From Neisseriaceae bacterium TC5R-5 (GTDB lineage: Bacteria; Pseudomonadota; Gammaproteobacteria; Burkholderiales; Chromobacteriaceae): a stretch of DNA of 64,000 nt. Made by a program: the position numbers and the translations under genes. A model generated the notes under the pieces. It ran no database searches, was not told the origin of the DNA, and saw nothing but the letters and a program-made list of their open reading frames with translations. The stretch covers positions 69,633 through 133,632 of the forward strand of contig JACCFC020000007.1 of assembly GCA_020830965.2 (NCBI GenBank). Reading direction: 5' to 3'. Positions 55,696 through 64,000 of the stretch are shown piece by piece (the first letter of the stretch is position 1; the number at the start of each line of letters is the position of its first letter).

Positions 55696-57129
55696 CTAAG
55701 CCAGATGACGCAAATAGCGGCGAATGCCCATTTGCTCGATATCCAGCACAGCTTGACTCACGCTGTCGGTCAGGCCGGATAACTCACTCAGATCGCGACC
55801 CCACACATTGCGCTTGGCCAACCACTGCTGCACCAGATCACGCACGCTCTGCTCACCACTGGCCACCTGCGCCCAAGCCTGTTCAAACCAGGCCAGATGC
55901 GCAGCATCATCCACCAGCGGAATAACATCACCGCGATAAAGTAAAAAAGTGGCGGCTAAAGCGGTGACCAAATGCTTGGGAAATACCCCGGTACGGGCAT
56001 GACAACTCAACAATTGCGGCAATACCCGCGCCGCAAACTTACTCCAGCTGTTCAAGGCAATGGATTGCAGACGATGCTGAATAGCCGGATTGCGGAAACG
56101 ACGCAGCACCTCAGCCGCAAACGCATCCAACTGCGCGGCGGGTAACGGCAAGCTGGGAATGATCTCCTGCGACAGCGCCCGCATCAGAAATGCCCCCACC
56201 TCAGCATCCTCCACGGCCGCACGCACCGTCTCCAGCCCCGCCAGCAAGGCCACCGGCACCATGCTGGTATGCCCGCCATTCAGAATGCCCACCTTTTGCT
56301 GCTTGTACGGACGGATATCCTCCACCAACTGGATATTCAGCCCGCCTTGCGGCAGACGTAGCGCCTGCGCCAGCCAGGCCGGCCCCTCGATCACCCATAA
56401 ATAAAAATGCTCGGCCGTCACCAGAAACTGATCGCGATAACCCAGTTCGGCCTCCAGCTCGGCGATTTCCTCCTGCGGGTAGCCGGTCACAATCCTATCC
56501 ACCAAGGTGGAACAGAAAGTACACGCCTGCTCCAGCCACTGCTGAAACACCGGCCCCAACTGCCACCACGCGGCAAAATGTAGCACCGCGGCTTTGAGCG
56601 CCGGGCCGTTATCATCAATCAGTTCACAAGGCAGCAACACCACGCCCTTATCCATCGCCCCGGCAAAATGCATGAAGCGCTCATGCAATAAACGGGTGAG
56701 CTTGGCCGGAAAAGTAGTGGGCGGTGCATCCTGATAAGCATCGCTATCATTCACTGCAATACCGGCCTCGGTGGTATTGGACACAATAAACTGCACATCC
56801 GGATTACGCGCCAGCGCCAGGTAGCCGGCATAGTCGGCCACCACATCCACCTCACGCTGTACACACTGAATCTGGCGGAACTCACGCACCGCCTGCCCGG
56901 CACTATTCAAACCACGCACCAGCGTGGTGTAGACCCCATCCTGCACATCCAGCAGCGGTTTATTACCCAGCGCCAGCGGACGCACCACCACCACTCCGGC
57001 CTGCAAATCGGTGCGCTCATTCAATAGATCAATCTGCCAATCGACAAAGGCACGCAAAAAATTACCCTCGCCAAACTGGATAAACCTGATCGGCAGATTA
57101 AAGGGCTGTTCCCGATGTAATGACTGCAT
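55696..57129 (-). CDS. uxaB: UxaB, tagaturonate reductase
   Basis: 477 residues, mannitol-dehydrogenase family. RFIQFGEGNFLRAFVDWQIDLLNE at the start and FIVSNTTEAGI and ILNGGHTSMVPVALLAG are signatures of UxaB. It reduces tagaturonate to altronate with NADH. AGGAG precedes the ATG; the gene starts 24 bases after uxaA. UxuB (fructuronate reductase) is the alternative, but neighbours uxaA and uxaC fix the galacturonate branch. Confidence 0.92.
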   Translation of the reverse strand: MQSLHREQPFNLPIRFIQFGEGNFLRAFVDWQIDLLNERTDLQAGVVVVRPLALGNKPLLDVQDGVYTTLVRGLNSAGQAVREFRQIQCVQREVDVVADYAGYLALARNPDVQFIVSNTTEAGIAVNDSDAYQDAPPTTFPAKLTRLLHERFMHFAGAMDKGVVLLPCELIDDNGPALKAAVLHFAAWWQLGPVFQQWLEQACTFCSTLVDRIVTGYPQEEIAELEAELGYRDQFLVTAEHFYLWVIEGPAWLAQALRLPQGGLNIQLVEDIRPYKQQKVGILNGGHTSMVPVALLAGLETVRAAVEDAEVGAFLMRALSQEIIPSLPLPAAQLDAFAAEVLRRFRNPAIQHRLQSIALNSWSKFAARVLPQLLSCHARTGVFPKHLVTALAATFLLYRGDVIPLVDDAAHLAWFEQAWAQVASGEQSVRDLVQQWLAKRNVWGRDLSELSGLTDSVSQAVLDIEQMGIRRYLRHLA

Positions 57130-57153
57130 ATTTGTGCTCCTGTGGCCGCCGCT

Positions 57154-58755
57154 TTACAGCGAAATATCGCGTTTCCAGAAAATAAAATCATACTGCTGCA
57201 AGCGCTCTGCCTTGGCTTGGTAGCTGGCGCTGGCTGTCGCCACCACCATCTGCAGCAAATCCTCCGCCACCTCGGGCAAAGGTTTACCCGCCAGCACCGG
57301 CCCACAATCAAAATCGATCACATCCGCCTGCTGCTGCGCGATACGGCTATTACTGGCCACTTTCAGTACCGGCACAATCGGGTTACCGGTAGGCGTCCCC
57401 AGGCCAGTGGAAAACAACACCACATTGGCTCCAGACGCCACAATACCCGTCACCGATTCCACATCATTACCCGGCGTACACAGCAAAGACAGCCCGGCTT
57501 TATCTGCCGACTCACCATAATCCAGTACCGCAACAATCGGCGAAGTGCCGCCTTTTTTCGCTGCGCCAGCCGACTTCATCGCATCCGTAATCAGACCATC
57601 ACGAATATTGCCGGGGCTGGGGTTATCGGCAAAATGCGTCCCCACCGCCTTAGCCTTGGCCTCGAAATCACGCATCAGGCCAAGGAAACGGCGCTTGTCA
57701 TCATCCTGGACACAGCGCTCGATCAAATTCGCCTCCACCCCACACAACTCGGGGAACTCCGCCAAGATAGATGTCCCGCCCAAAGCCACCACCATGTCCG
57801 ATACCAAGCCCATCGTCGGATTGGCCGAAATACCAGAAAACCCATCCGACCCGCCGCACTTCACCCCCACCTTCAAATGCGACAAGGGTACCGGCTGACG
57901 CTGCACCTGATTCGCCTGTTTCAGCGCCTGCAAAGTGTCACGCACCACCGCCTGCATCATCTCCTGCTCGCTGCCATCCCACTTCTGCTGCTCATAAATC
58001 AGGCAAGGCTTATCGAAATTCTCGTTCTGCTGTGCCAAAGCCTCTTTAAACATCGCAATCTGTGCATTCTGGCAACCCAGACTGAACACGGTCACTCCAG
58101 CCACATTCGGATGATCGGCATAAGCCGCTAACACCTTGCACAACAAGCGCGCATCAGCACGGGTACCACCGCAACCACCGGCATGCGTAATCATGCGCAC
58201 CCCATCCACATTCGGAAACGGCCGCGTCAGCGCCTGTGCTACCGTGGTGTCCTGCTCCAGCAAAGACAAAGTAAACGCGGCCAAATCCTGCTTGCTGTAG
58301 CCCAGCGGGCCTTCCAGCGCATTACGCAAATGCTCGACATTGCGGTTCTCGCAAAACACCAGCGGGAAAATCAGCCAATAATTCGCCGTCCCCACCCGAC
58401 CATCGGCCCGCACCACCCCTTGAAACGTCTGCCCCTGCCAATGCGTCACCTCCGGCGGCGTCCACTGGTACGGACGGCTATCACCCAGCTCCACCTCAGC
58501 GGCGTAATGCGCCAGATTCTCCGTGGTCACGGCCTCACCACGGCGGATGGGCTGCAACGCCTTGCCTACCGGCACCCCGTACAACTTCAAGACCTCGCCC
58601 ACCGCAAATGCACGGCGCGCCAGCTTGTGTTTCTTTGCCACCGGCGTACACAACAGAATGCTCTCCTGCTGCCACTGCACCACCGCCCCTGCCGCCAGAT
58701 CGTCCAGCGCCACCAACATATCGTCATCCGGATGAATGCCCAGAACCTTTTGCAC
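57154..58755 (-). CDS. uxaA: UxaA, altronate dehydratase
   Basis: 533 residues from a GTG eight bases after AGGAG, somewhat longer than the ~495 of E. coli. An N-terminal SAF domain (1-~75) is followed by the catalytic domain with GRVGTANYWLIFPLVFCENRN, THAGGCGGTRAD, VKCGGSDGFSGISANPTMG and LFSTGLGTPTGNP. It dehydrates altronate to KDG and needs iron. Lies between uxaC (31-base gap) and uxaB. Confidence 0.93.
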   Translation of the reverse strand: MQKVLGIHPDDDMLVALDDLAAGAVVQWQQESILLCTPVAKKHKLARRAFAVGEVLKLYGVPVGKALQPIRRGEAVTTENLAHYAAEVELGDSRPYQWTPPEVTHWQGQTFQGVVRADGRVGTANYWLIFPLVFCENRNVEHLRNALEGPLGYSKQDLAAFTLSLLEQDTTVAQALTRPFPNVDGVRMITHAGGCGGTRADARLLCKVLAAYADHPNVAGVTVFSLGCQNAQIAMFKEALAQQNENFDKPCLIYEQQKWDGSEQEMMQAVVRDTLQALKQANQVQRQPVPLSHLKVGVKCGGSDGFSGISANPTMGLVSDMVVALGGTSILAEFPELCGVEANLIERCVQDDDKRRFLGLMRDFEAKAKAVGTHFADNPSPGNIRDGLITDAMKSAGAAKKGGTSPIVAVLDYGESADKAGLSLLCTPGNDVESVTGIVASGANVVLFSTGLGTPTGNPIVPVLKVASNSRIAQQQADVIDFDCGPVLAGKPLPEVAEDLLQMVVATASASYQAKAERLQQYDFIFWKRDISL

Positions 58756-58786
58756 GCGCCTTACTCCTGTTGTGAATGGTTAACGC

Positions 58787-60181
58787 TCAAAGTGCGAAAT
58801 AACGCTTGGCATTCTCATAAGCCACCCCGCGCACAATCGTGCTCAGCGCCTCGATATCGGCCGGATACTCACCCGCCTCCACCCACTGCCCCAACTGACG
58901 GCACAACAAACGGCGGAAATAATCATGTCGTGGATAAGACGCAAAGCTGCGTGAATCGGTCACCATACCCACAAACGTCCCCAATACCCCATGATTCGCC
59001 AGCGTCTGCAACTGCTGCAAATTGCCATCCTTATGATCGTTAAACCACCAGGCCGGCCCAAACTGCACCTTGCCCGCGCTCGAACCATCCTGAAAACAGC
59101 CGATCAGGGTCGACAATACCTCGTTCATCTGTGGGTTCAGACAGAACAGCAAGGTCTTAGGCAACTGCTGCCCGGCGTCCAAGACATCCAGCAAAGCGGC
59201 CAAACCGGCACTGGTGCTCATATCCGCAATCGAGTCATAACCAGTATCCGGCCCCAACGTACGCAGCTGGCGGCTATTATTATTACGCTGCGCACCAATA
59301 TGCAGACACATCGCCCAATCATGCTCGGCATAGCAACGTCCCAGAGCCTCCAGCAAACCGCGCAAATACTGCCCCAACTCCGCCTCACTCAGCGTCTGCC
59401 CGGCCAAGCGCTTAGCAAACAAAGCCTGCAACTGCGCAGCACTGATCGCCCCCGTTGCCAAAGGCACATCCACCGCATGATCAGAAATACGCGCACCATG
59501 CTGATGGAAAAATGCCACCCGCCGTGCCAATGCGCTCACCAGAGCCGGGAAGGAGTCAATCTCCACATCGGCCACCGCGCCCAGATGCTGCAAATAATCC
59601 ACAAAACCCGGCGCATTAATCCGCATCGCCTTATCCGGGCGATAGGCCGGCAACACCCGCGTGCTCAACGCTGACTGAGCAATGTCGACATGCTGCGCCA
59701 GATCATCCGCCGGATCATCGGTGGTACACGCCACCTCTACCTTGGCCTGCTGCAACAAAGCCCAACAATCCAGCTCGGCCAGCTTGGCATTGGCCTGCTC
59801 CCAGATCGCATCGGCATTGGCCGCATTAATCACCAGATCTACGCCGAACAAACGGCGTAACTCCAAATGACTCCAATGATGGATAGGATTACCAATCGCC
59901 AACGGCAATACCTGACAAAACGCACGAAACTTGGCCAGATCAGACTGGTTGCCAGTAATGAAATCCTCACTCACCCCAGCGCTACGCATCAGCCGCCACT
60001 TATAGTGATCACCACCCAGCCACAGCTCCGCCAGATTACGAAAACGCTTGCGCGCTGCAATTTCACTCTGCTGCAAATGCGAGTGGTAGTCGATGATGGG
60101 CAGCTCGGCCGCCACCTCGTGATACAAACTGCGCGCCACCGGGCTATCCAGCAAAAAATCCTGATTCATAAACCTGTTCAT
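58787..60181 (-). CDS. uxaC: UxaC, uronate isomerase
   Basis: 464 residues from ATG 60181 (GGGAG seven bases upstream); an ATG four codons later gives the more usual opening. Amidohydrolase-like barrel with DYHSHLQQSEIA as the metal-binding start, CTTDDPADDL and the terminal VRGVAYENAKRYFAL. It converts galacturonate to tagaturonate and glucuronate to fructuronate. First gene of uxaCAB. Confidence 0.95.
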   Translation of the reverse strand: MNRFMNQDFLLDSPVARSLYHEVAAELPIIDYHSHLQQSEIAARKRFRNLAELWLGGDHYKWRLMRSAGVSEDFITGNQSDLAKFRAFCQVLPLAIGNPIHHWSHLELRRLFGVDLVINAANADAIWEQANAKLAELDCWALLQQAKVEVACTTDDPADDLAQHVDIAQSALSTRVLPAYRPDKAMRINAPGFVDYLQHLGAVADVEIDSFPALVSALARRVAFFHQHGARISDHAVDVPLATGAISAAQLQALFAKRLAGQTLSEAELGQYLRGLLEALGRCYAEHDWAMCLHIGAQRNNNSRQLRTLGPDTGYDSIADMSTSAGLAALLDVLDAGQQLPKTLLFCLNPQMNEVLSTLIGCFQDGSSAGKVQFGPAWWFNDHKDGNLQQLQTLANHGVLGTFVGMVTDSRSFASYPRHDYFRRLLCRQLGQWVEAGEYPADIEALSTIVRGVAYENAKRYFAL

Positions 60182-60569
60182 CTCGACTCTCCCTCGTATT
60201 TTTCACCGATAAAGCTATCTGCCACCGATCTGACATATCAGTGACACAAAACTGAAATATCAGAATAGGAAGGCAATTTAATCTCATTGCATTTTCATGT
60301 CAAACACAAATGCCAAAGCAATCAAAAAGCAATATGGCAGTCGCTTTGCACAAACAAAAAGGGTGCACTGCAACATCGCAATGCACCCCTGCTGTTCACC
60401 AATATCAATGAATTAAGCCACCCATCTCCTGCGCCAACAAAGTCAAACTCCGCAAGCGCTTACTAGCCAGCATTTACCAATCACCAAGCATCGACACACT
60501 GGATTTTAGCGGGTGCTCTGTTTAAGCTAGCACCTGCTTAACAATCTACCCCTCATCTATCAACTGAAT
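60182..60569. other. Divergent control region between uxaC and the LysR gene
   Basis: No gene accepted. It contains a terminator-like hairpin (60356-60388) read toward uxaC and imperfect repeats of CTGATATTTCAG type near 60225-60265 (GACATATCAGTGAC, CTGAAATATCAG). The latter is a partly palindromic stretch close to where the uxaC promoter would be and could bind a regulator. Confidence 0.45.
60356..60388 (-). terminator. Intrinsic terminator upstream of uxaC (leader or small RNA)
   Basis: On the minus strand GGGTGCA, an inner TGC/GCA pairing and TGCACCC are followed at once by TTTTTG. It has the form of a strong intrinsic terminator, yet lies ~175 bases before uxaC in the same direction, with no gene before it. 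It would end a short minus-strand transcript or act in a leader. Confidence 0.6.
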
Positions 60570-61481
60570 ATGTTATTCAATACCGAAGCTCTACACGCCT
60601 TCATCATCACCGCCAAATACAAAAGCTTTGCCGCTGCCGCCCTGCGCCTGCACAAGGTACCCAATGCGATTAGCTATACCATACACAAGCTGGAAGACTC
60701 GTTAGGCGTAGCGCTGTTTGAGCGTGATGGCAAACTATTGCGCTTAACCGAGGCGGGCCGGTTCTTTCTACAAAAAAGCCAGCACATTCTGGCGGAATTT
60801 GAAGAAGTCACCGACGCCACTCGGCAAATTGCCAAGGGCTATGAAACCGAGCTGAGGATTTCGGTCAATAATATTGTCAGCCTCCACCCGCTCTTCCCCT
60901 TATTACAAGAGAGTGAACAATTATTTCCACAAACAGAAATCCATATTGGTACCGATGTACACAATGGTGTGTGGGATGCACTGATTGATCAGCGCGCCGC
61001 CATTGCGATTGCTGCGCCGAATGAGCGCCTGTCCGGTGCCGACATCATGACCCGGGAGATGGGGCAGGTGAACTGGCTGTTTGCGATCAGCCCGCAACAC
61101 CCGCTAGCGGCGGTGAGCGGTTTACTCGGCGATGAGATGCTCAAACCTTACCCGGCCATCTGTATCAGCGATACCTCGGTGCAGTTGGAACAGAAAGAAG
61201 CCTGGCGACTGCGCGGTCAGAAAGCGCTGAGCGCACCGGATTACTACCATAAGATCAAGCTGCACATCGCCGGGCTGGGTATTGGCTTTTTGCCGGATTA
61301 TCTATGTCAGCCTTATCTGGAACAGGGTTTGCTGGTCAGCAAGGCCGTTGCCAATCCCAAACCGACCACCCCGCTGTTCCTGGCCTGGCAACAGCCTTCC
61401 ACCGGTCATTGCCAGGCATGGTGGCTGGAACGATTGCAGCAGCCGGCACTGCTGAGCAGTTGGACACAAACCGCGCTGTAA
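60570..61481 (+). CDS. LysR-family transcriptional regulator
   Basis: 303 residues. N-terminal winged helix-turn-helix (4-62) with FAAAALRLHKVPNAISYTIHKLEDSLGVALFERDG, then a two-lobed ligand domain. It is divergent from uxaC and 50 bases before an antiporter gene in the same direction, so it could control the downstream operon. No strong ribosome-binding site precedes the ATG. Confidence 0.9.
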   Translation: MLFNTEALHAFIITAKYKSFAAAALRLHKVPNAISYTIHKLEDSLGVALFERDGKLLRLTEAGRFFLQKSQHILAEFEEVTDATRQIAKGYETELRISVNNIVSLHPLFPLLQESEQLFPQTEIHIGTDVHNGVWDALIDQRAAIAIAAPNERLSGADIMTREMGQVNWLFAISPQHPLAAVSGLLGDEMLKPYPAICISDTSVQLEQKEAWRLRGQKALSAPDYYHKIKLHIAGLGIGFLPDYLCQPYLEQGLLVSKAVANPKPTTPLFLAWQQPSTGHCQAWWLERLQQPALLSSWTQTAL

Positions 61482-61531
61482 GCAATCCCGAAAACGTCGC
61501 ACCACCGATAAACCTGACGTAAAGAACCACT

Positions 61532-62983
61532 ATGTCTACCCCTCCGAAGCAAGCTCTCGTTTTTATTGGCAGTAATGGCTTTATTCTGCTCCCACTCGGT
61601 GTTTTCCTACTGATGGCGGTGTATCTCTTTGTGTTTCAGCAGGCTTTTGATCTACTGGGCCTGGCCATGGGCGGCTTTATCGGCATGATGCTGGGCGCGC
61701 TATTGTGTAAAAACAAGGCGCTGTACTGGCAATACATTATTGCCGGTTTTGCCTCGCCCCTCTCCGGTACGGTCGTCGCCATTCTGATGGCATCCGGCAT
61801 GTTTTCGGTGATGATGAAAAGCGCCGGGGTGGCCGATGGGCTGATCTGGCTGGGTGCGTATAGCGGGGTGCAGGGTGGCTGGTTTTGTGCCTTTACCTTT
61901 ATTGCCACCGCCATCCTTGCCACGGCAACCGGCTCTTCCATCGGTTCGATTTTTACTGCCGTGCCTTTGTTTTTTGCCGCTGGCACCTCCTTGAGTGCCG
62001 ACCCCTCAATGCTGGCAGGAGCCATTTTGAGCGGGGCTATTTTTGGCGATAATCTGGCCCCCGTGTCCGATGTCACGGTGATCTCTGCTTCCACGCAGCG
62101 TTACCGTCGAAAAACCGGCTTAGCCGAGCTTGGCGGAGTGGTAGCGAGTCGTTATCCCTATGCCTTACTGGCCGCCGCGCTGATTTTACCTTTCTACGTT
62201 TTATTCGGCGCGCAGACGATGCCACCAGGCAACCATGCCTTTGCCCAAGGCTCGCCGCTGGGCTTGATTATGCTGCTACCGGTAGCGATTCTGGTCTATG
62301 TAGCTATCCGCACACAAAATGTGTTTTCCGCGCTTATCGCCGGTTTACTCAGTGGTTGTGCCATCGGCTTATTGGCCGGGCGGTTTGATGTCAGCGCTTT
62401 GCTACATATTCAGCAAGGGCAGATCAGTGGCTTTTTTTACACCGGCTTGGCCAATATGAGCAGCACCATCATGCTGTGTCTGACTTTGTTTGGTATTGCC
62501 GGCCTGTTTGAATATAGCGGGATGCTGGAGCGCTTTAGTGCCAGGCTCAGCCAGCACGCCATCAGCAATAGCGCGCGCGGCGCGGAAACAGTGATGGCAG
62601 CGGGCGCCCTGCTCAGCAGTTGTGCTTTTGCCAGTGTCACCAGTGCTGCTTTGATTCTATTTGGGCCGATAGGCGACGAGATTGGCGGCAGACAGCATAT
62701 TCACCCTTATCGCCGGGCCAATATTATGAGTGCGATGGTCAACAGCCTGCCGGTGGTGATGCCATTTAGCGCATTTATCTTTCTGGTCATGGGCGCAATC
62801 AGCAGCCAGCCGCAGCATGAGCTGGTCACACCTTTTACGCTGTTAACGGCTACTTTGTATCCGTGGAGCCTGTTGCTGGTTTTTGCGTTCAGCATTTATT
62901 ACGGTATTGGCCGACGCTATGAAGGAAACAATGGCGAGCCGAGCAGTACACCACCCTCTCATTCTGAAGAAAGGAAAGCATGA
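61532..62983 (+). CDS. NhaC-type Na+/H+ antiporter-family protein
   Basis: 483 residues with about eleven or twelve membrane helices. Conserved membrane motifs include ATATGSSIGSIFTAVPLFFAAG and AGAILSGAIFGDNLAPVSDVTVISAS, the latter characteristic of the NhaC/malate-lactate antiporter superfamily. True substrate unknown: members exchange sodium, or organic acids, for protons. The stop overlaps the next gene by four bases (ATGA), so they are translated together. Confidence 0.85.
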   Translation: MSTPPKQALVFIGSNGFILLPLGVFLLMAVYLFVFQQAFDLLGLAMGGFIGMMLGALLCKNKALYWQYIIAGFASPLSGTVVAILMASGMFSVMMKSAGVADGLIWLGAYSGVQGGWFCAFTFIATAILATATGSSIGSIFTAVPLFFAAGTSLSADPSMLAGAILSGAIFGDNLAPVSDVTVISASTQRYRRKTGLAELGGVVASRYPYALLAAALILPFYVLFGAQTMPPGNHAFAQGSPLGLIMLLPVAILVYVAIRTQNVFSALIAGLLSGCAIGLLAGRFDVSALLHIQQGQISGFFYTGLANMSSTIMLCLTLFGIAGLFEYSGMLERFSARLSQHAISNSARGAETVMAAGALLSSCAFASVTSAALILFGPIGDEIGGRQHIHPYRRANIMSAMVNSLPVVMPFSAFIFLVMGAISSQPQHELVTPFTLLTATLYPWSLLLVFAFSIYYGIGRRYEGNNGEPSSTPPSHSEERKA

Positions 62984-63330
62984 TGTCTGCTGCCATCTCT
63001 GATAGTTTTGAACTCTATGATTTGCGTGTCGAAGTGGCCGAACCACGCTTCCCCATGGTGTGCCGCCATACGGTAGGTGATTATTTTCTGGTACAGGGCG
63101 AAAATCTGGTCTTCCCGCAAGCTAGCGCTTTTTCGATGTACGCCTTGGCCGCTATTCTGCCCTTACTACCGGCCAAGCAACGACCAACAGCCGCGACGGA
63201 CTGGATGAGCACCGATGCGCTCATTGCCTGCCCAGACCCTAATTGCGGGGCCTTGTTCCGCATCAGCCGTACCCAACGCCGCCAACAGAAACACAGCGAG
63301 TGCACGATTGTGCCATTAAGCGGCAACTAG
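62980..63330 (+). CDS. TIGR04076-family uncharacterised protein
   Basis: 116 residues, beginning with two ATG codons at 62980 and 62983. YDLRVEVAE, HTVGDYFLVQGENLVFP, FSMYALAAILPLLPAKQR and ACPDPNCGALFRI agree with the small TIGR04076 family as I recall it, in which a VGD..F core and cysteine pairs recur. No function is established. Coupled to the antiporter gene and 36 bases before an aldo/keto reductase. Confidence 0.75.
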   Translation: MMSAAISDSFELYDLRVEVAEPRFPMVCRHTVGDYFLVQGENLVFPQASAFSMYALAAILPLLPAKQRPTAATDWMSTDALIACPDPNCGALFRISRTQRRQQKHSECTIVPLSGN

Positions 63331-63366
63331 CCCCTCCCCATTTACGCCTACCAATGGAAACCGATA

Positions 63367-64000
63367 ATGACTACCCACTTTGCCTTAAGCCCCAGCTACC
63401 AAATACCCCGCGTCATCATCGGCAGCTGGCAGTTGTCCAGCGGCCATGCCTTACAAGCTGATATCGATTATCAGGCAGCCTTGGCCGCTTTTTCCTTCCT
63501 GGCAGACCATGGTTTGAACACCATAGATTGCGCCGATATTTACACCGGTGCAGAGAGTTTAATTGGCGAGTTTATTCAGCAGCGCAGACAACAGAGCGGC
63601 CGTGATGATATTCGTGTTCACACCAAATTTGTGCCCGATATCGACCGTTTAGGCCAGATCAAGCGTCAGGATGTACGCGCCATTATTACCCGCAGCCTGC
63701 AACGGTTGAATAAATCGGCGCTGGATTTGGTGCAGTTTCACTGGTGGGATTATGCGGTAGAGCATTTTATCGAGGTGGCCTTTTATCTACAGGAACTGAA
63801 AGACGAGGGCCTGATTTTACAGCTGGGCACCACCAATTTCGACACCCCTCATTTACAGCAATTACTGGCTGCCGGCATACCTATCATCAGCAATCAGACA
63901 CAGTATTCGCTATTGGATCAGCGCCCCGCCCGGCAAATGACCGCTTTATGTGCCGAATACCCGCTGAATCTGATCTGTTATGGCAGCCTGGCCGGTGGCT
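63367..64000 (+). CDS. Aldo/keto reductase, 3' end beyond the window
   Basis: At least 211 residues, open to the right edge. The family tetrad is visible: Asp54 and Tyr59 in TIDCADIYTG, Lys87 in VHTKFVPD and His in LVQFHWWD. These enzymes reduce aldehydes or ketones with NADPH. The Asp-to-Tyr spacing and TNF (GTTNFDTPHL) fit the family. Third gene behind the LysR regulator; the start is set by GGAAA upstream and the gap to the previous stop. Confidence 0.88.
   Translation, partial: MTTHFALSPSYQIPRVIIGSWQLSSGHALQADIDYQAALAAFSFLADHGLNTIDCADIYTGAESLIGEFIQQRRQQSGRDDIRVHTKFVPDIDRLGQIKRQDVRAIITRSLQRLNKSALDLVQFHWWDYAVEHFIEVAFYLQELKDEGLILQLGTTNFDTPHLQQLLAAGIPIISNQTQYSLLDQRPARQMTALCAEYPLNLICYGSLAGG

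Noticed and set aside
55511-55699. Short frame in the 88-bp repeat
   Set aside because: Its TLSLSKG-type translation is a known artefact of the CTTCGACAAGCTCAG repeat.
57142-58131. 330-codon plus-strand frame over uxaA
   Set aside because: Antisense to an enzyme with complete motifs; histidine/arginine-rich translation without any domain.

Overview
The window looks like a chromosomal segment of a beta-proteobacterium of the Neisseriales (Chromobacteriaceae/Chitinibacteraceae type). GC content is by eye in the low to mid 50s percent. The evidence is a Neisseria-type porin, a metX-metW pair, clpS-clpA, a pcnB-folK-dNK-panB-panC operon, msrP/msrQ and a stressosome cluster of the kind reported in this group. 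Most of the window is ordinary chromosome. I saw no rRNA, tRNA, CRISPR array, integrase of a mobile element or transposase.

Layout. 1-6.2 kb is accessory: the 3' part of a large helical protein with a C-terminal PD-(D/E)XK nuclease-like domain, a run of palindromic and tandem repeats, a small coiled-coil protein, an AT-rich stretch with a tiny lipoprotein interrupted by two stop codons, and a Tat-exported phospholipase C. 6.2-12.8 kb (minus strand) is one overlapping operon: rsbR (haem-globin sensor), rsbS, rsbT, rsbX, a hybrid histidine kinase and a REC-HD-GYP protein. It is a stressosome wired to a two-component/c-di-GMP output instead of a sigma factor. 13.3-18.6 kb holds clpS-clpA and, convergent, a hypothetical gene-tsaC-tolQ-xerD. 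18.8-23.4 kb is oppB-(LysE exporter)-oppC-oppD-oppF without a binding protein. 23.5-29.6 kb carries an M48 protease, an acid-shock-like protein, paeA, a HIT protein, a sulfurtransferase, a MutT-ThiE fusion and an orphan FlhE-like protein. 29.7-34 kb is the pcnB-folK-dNK-panB-panC operon. 34-37 kb holds a MATE pump, murB and msrQ; 37-41 kb a porin, htpX and msrP; 41.5-45 kb metX-metW-ampG-mliC-like.

45.4-49.7 kb is livHMGF (no binding protein) followed by a TetR regulator. 49.8-60.2 kb is a pectin/galacturonate island on the minus strand. A surface GH28 polygalacturonase lipoprotein releases galacturonate, an ExuT-like transporter imports it, UxaC-UxaB-UxaA convert it to 2-keto-3-deoxygluconate, and KdgK phosphorylates that. 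A GntR/FCD regulator is encoded directly before kdgK. KDPG aldolase is not in the window. 60.5 kb to the end is LysR-(NhaC-type antiporter)-(TIGR04076-type protein)-aldo/keto reductase (cut by the window edge), probably a small regulated operon of unknown purpose.

Two repeat families matter for reading the intergenic DNA: a MITE-like element with inverted ends resembling CGCTAACAAAACC (at least six copies, 50-120 bp), and an 88-bp tandem array carrying the common CTTCGACAAGCTCAG motif near 55.4-55.6 kb.
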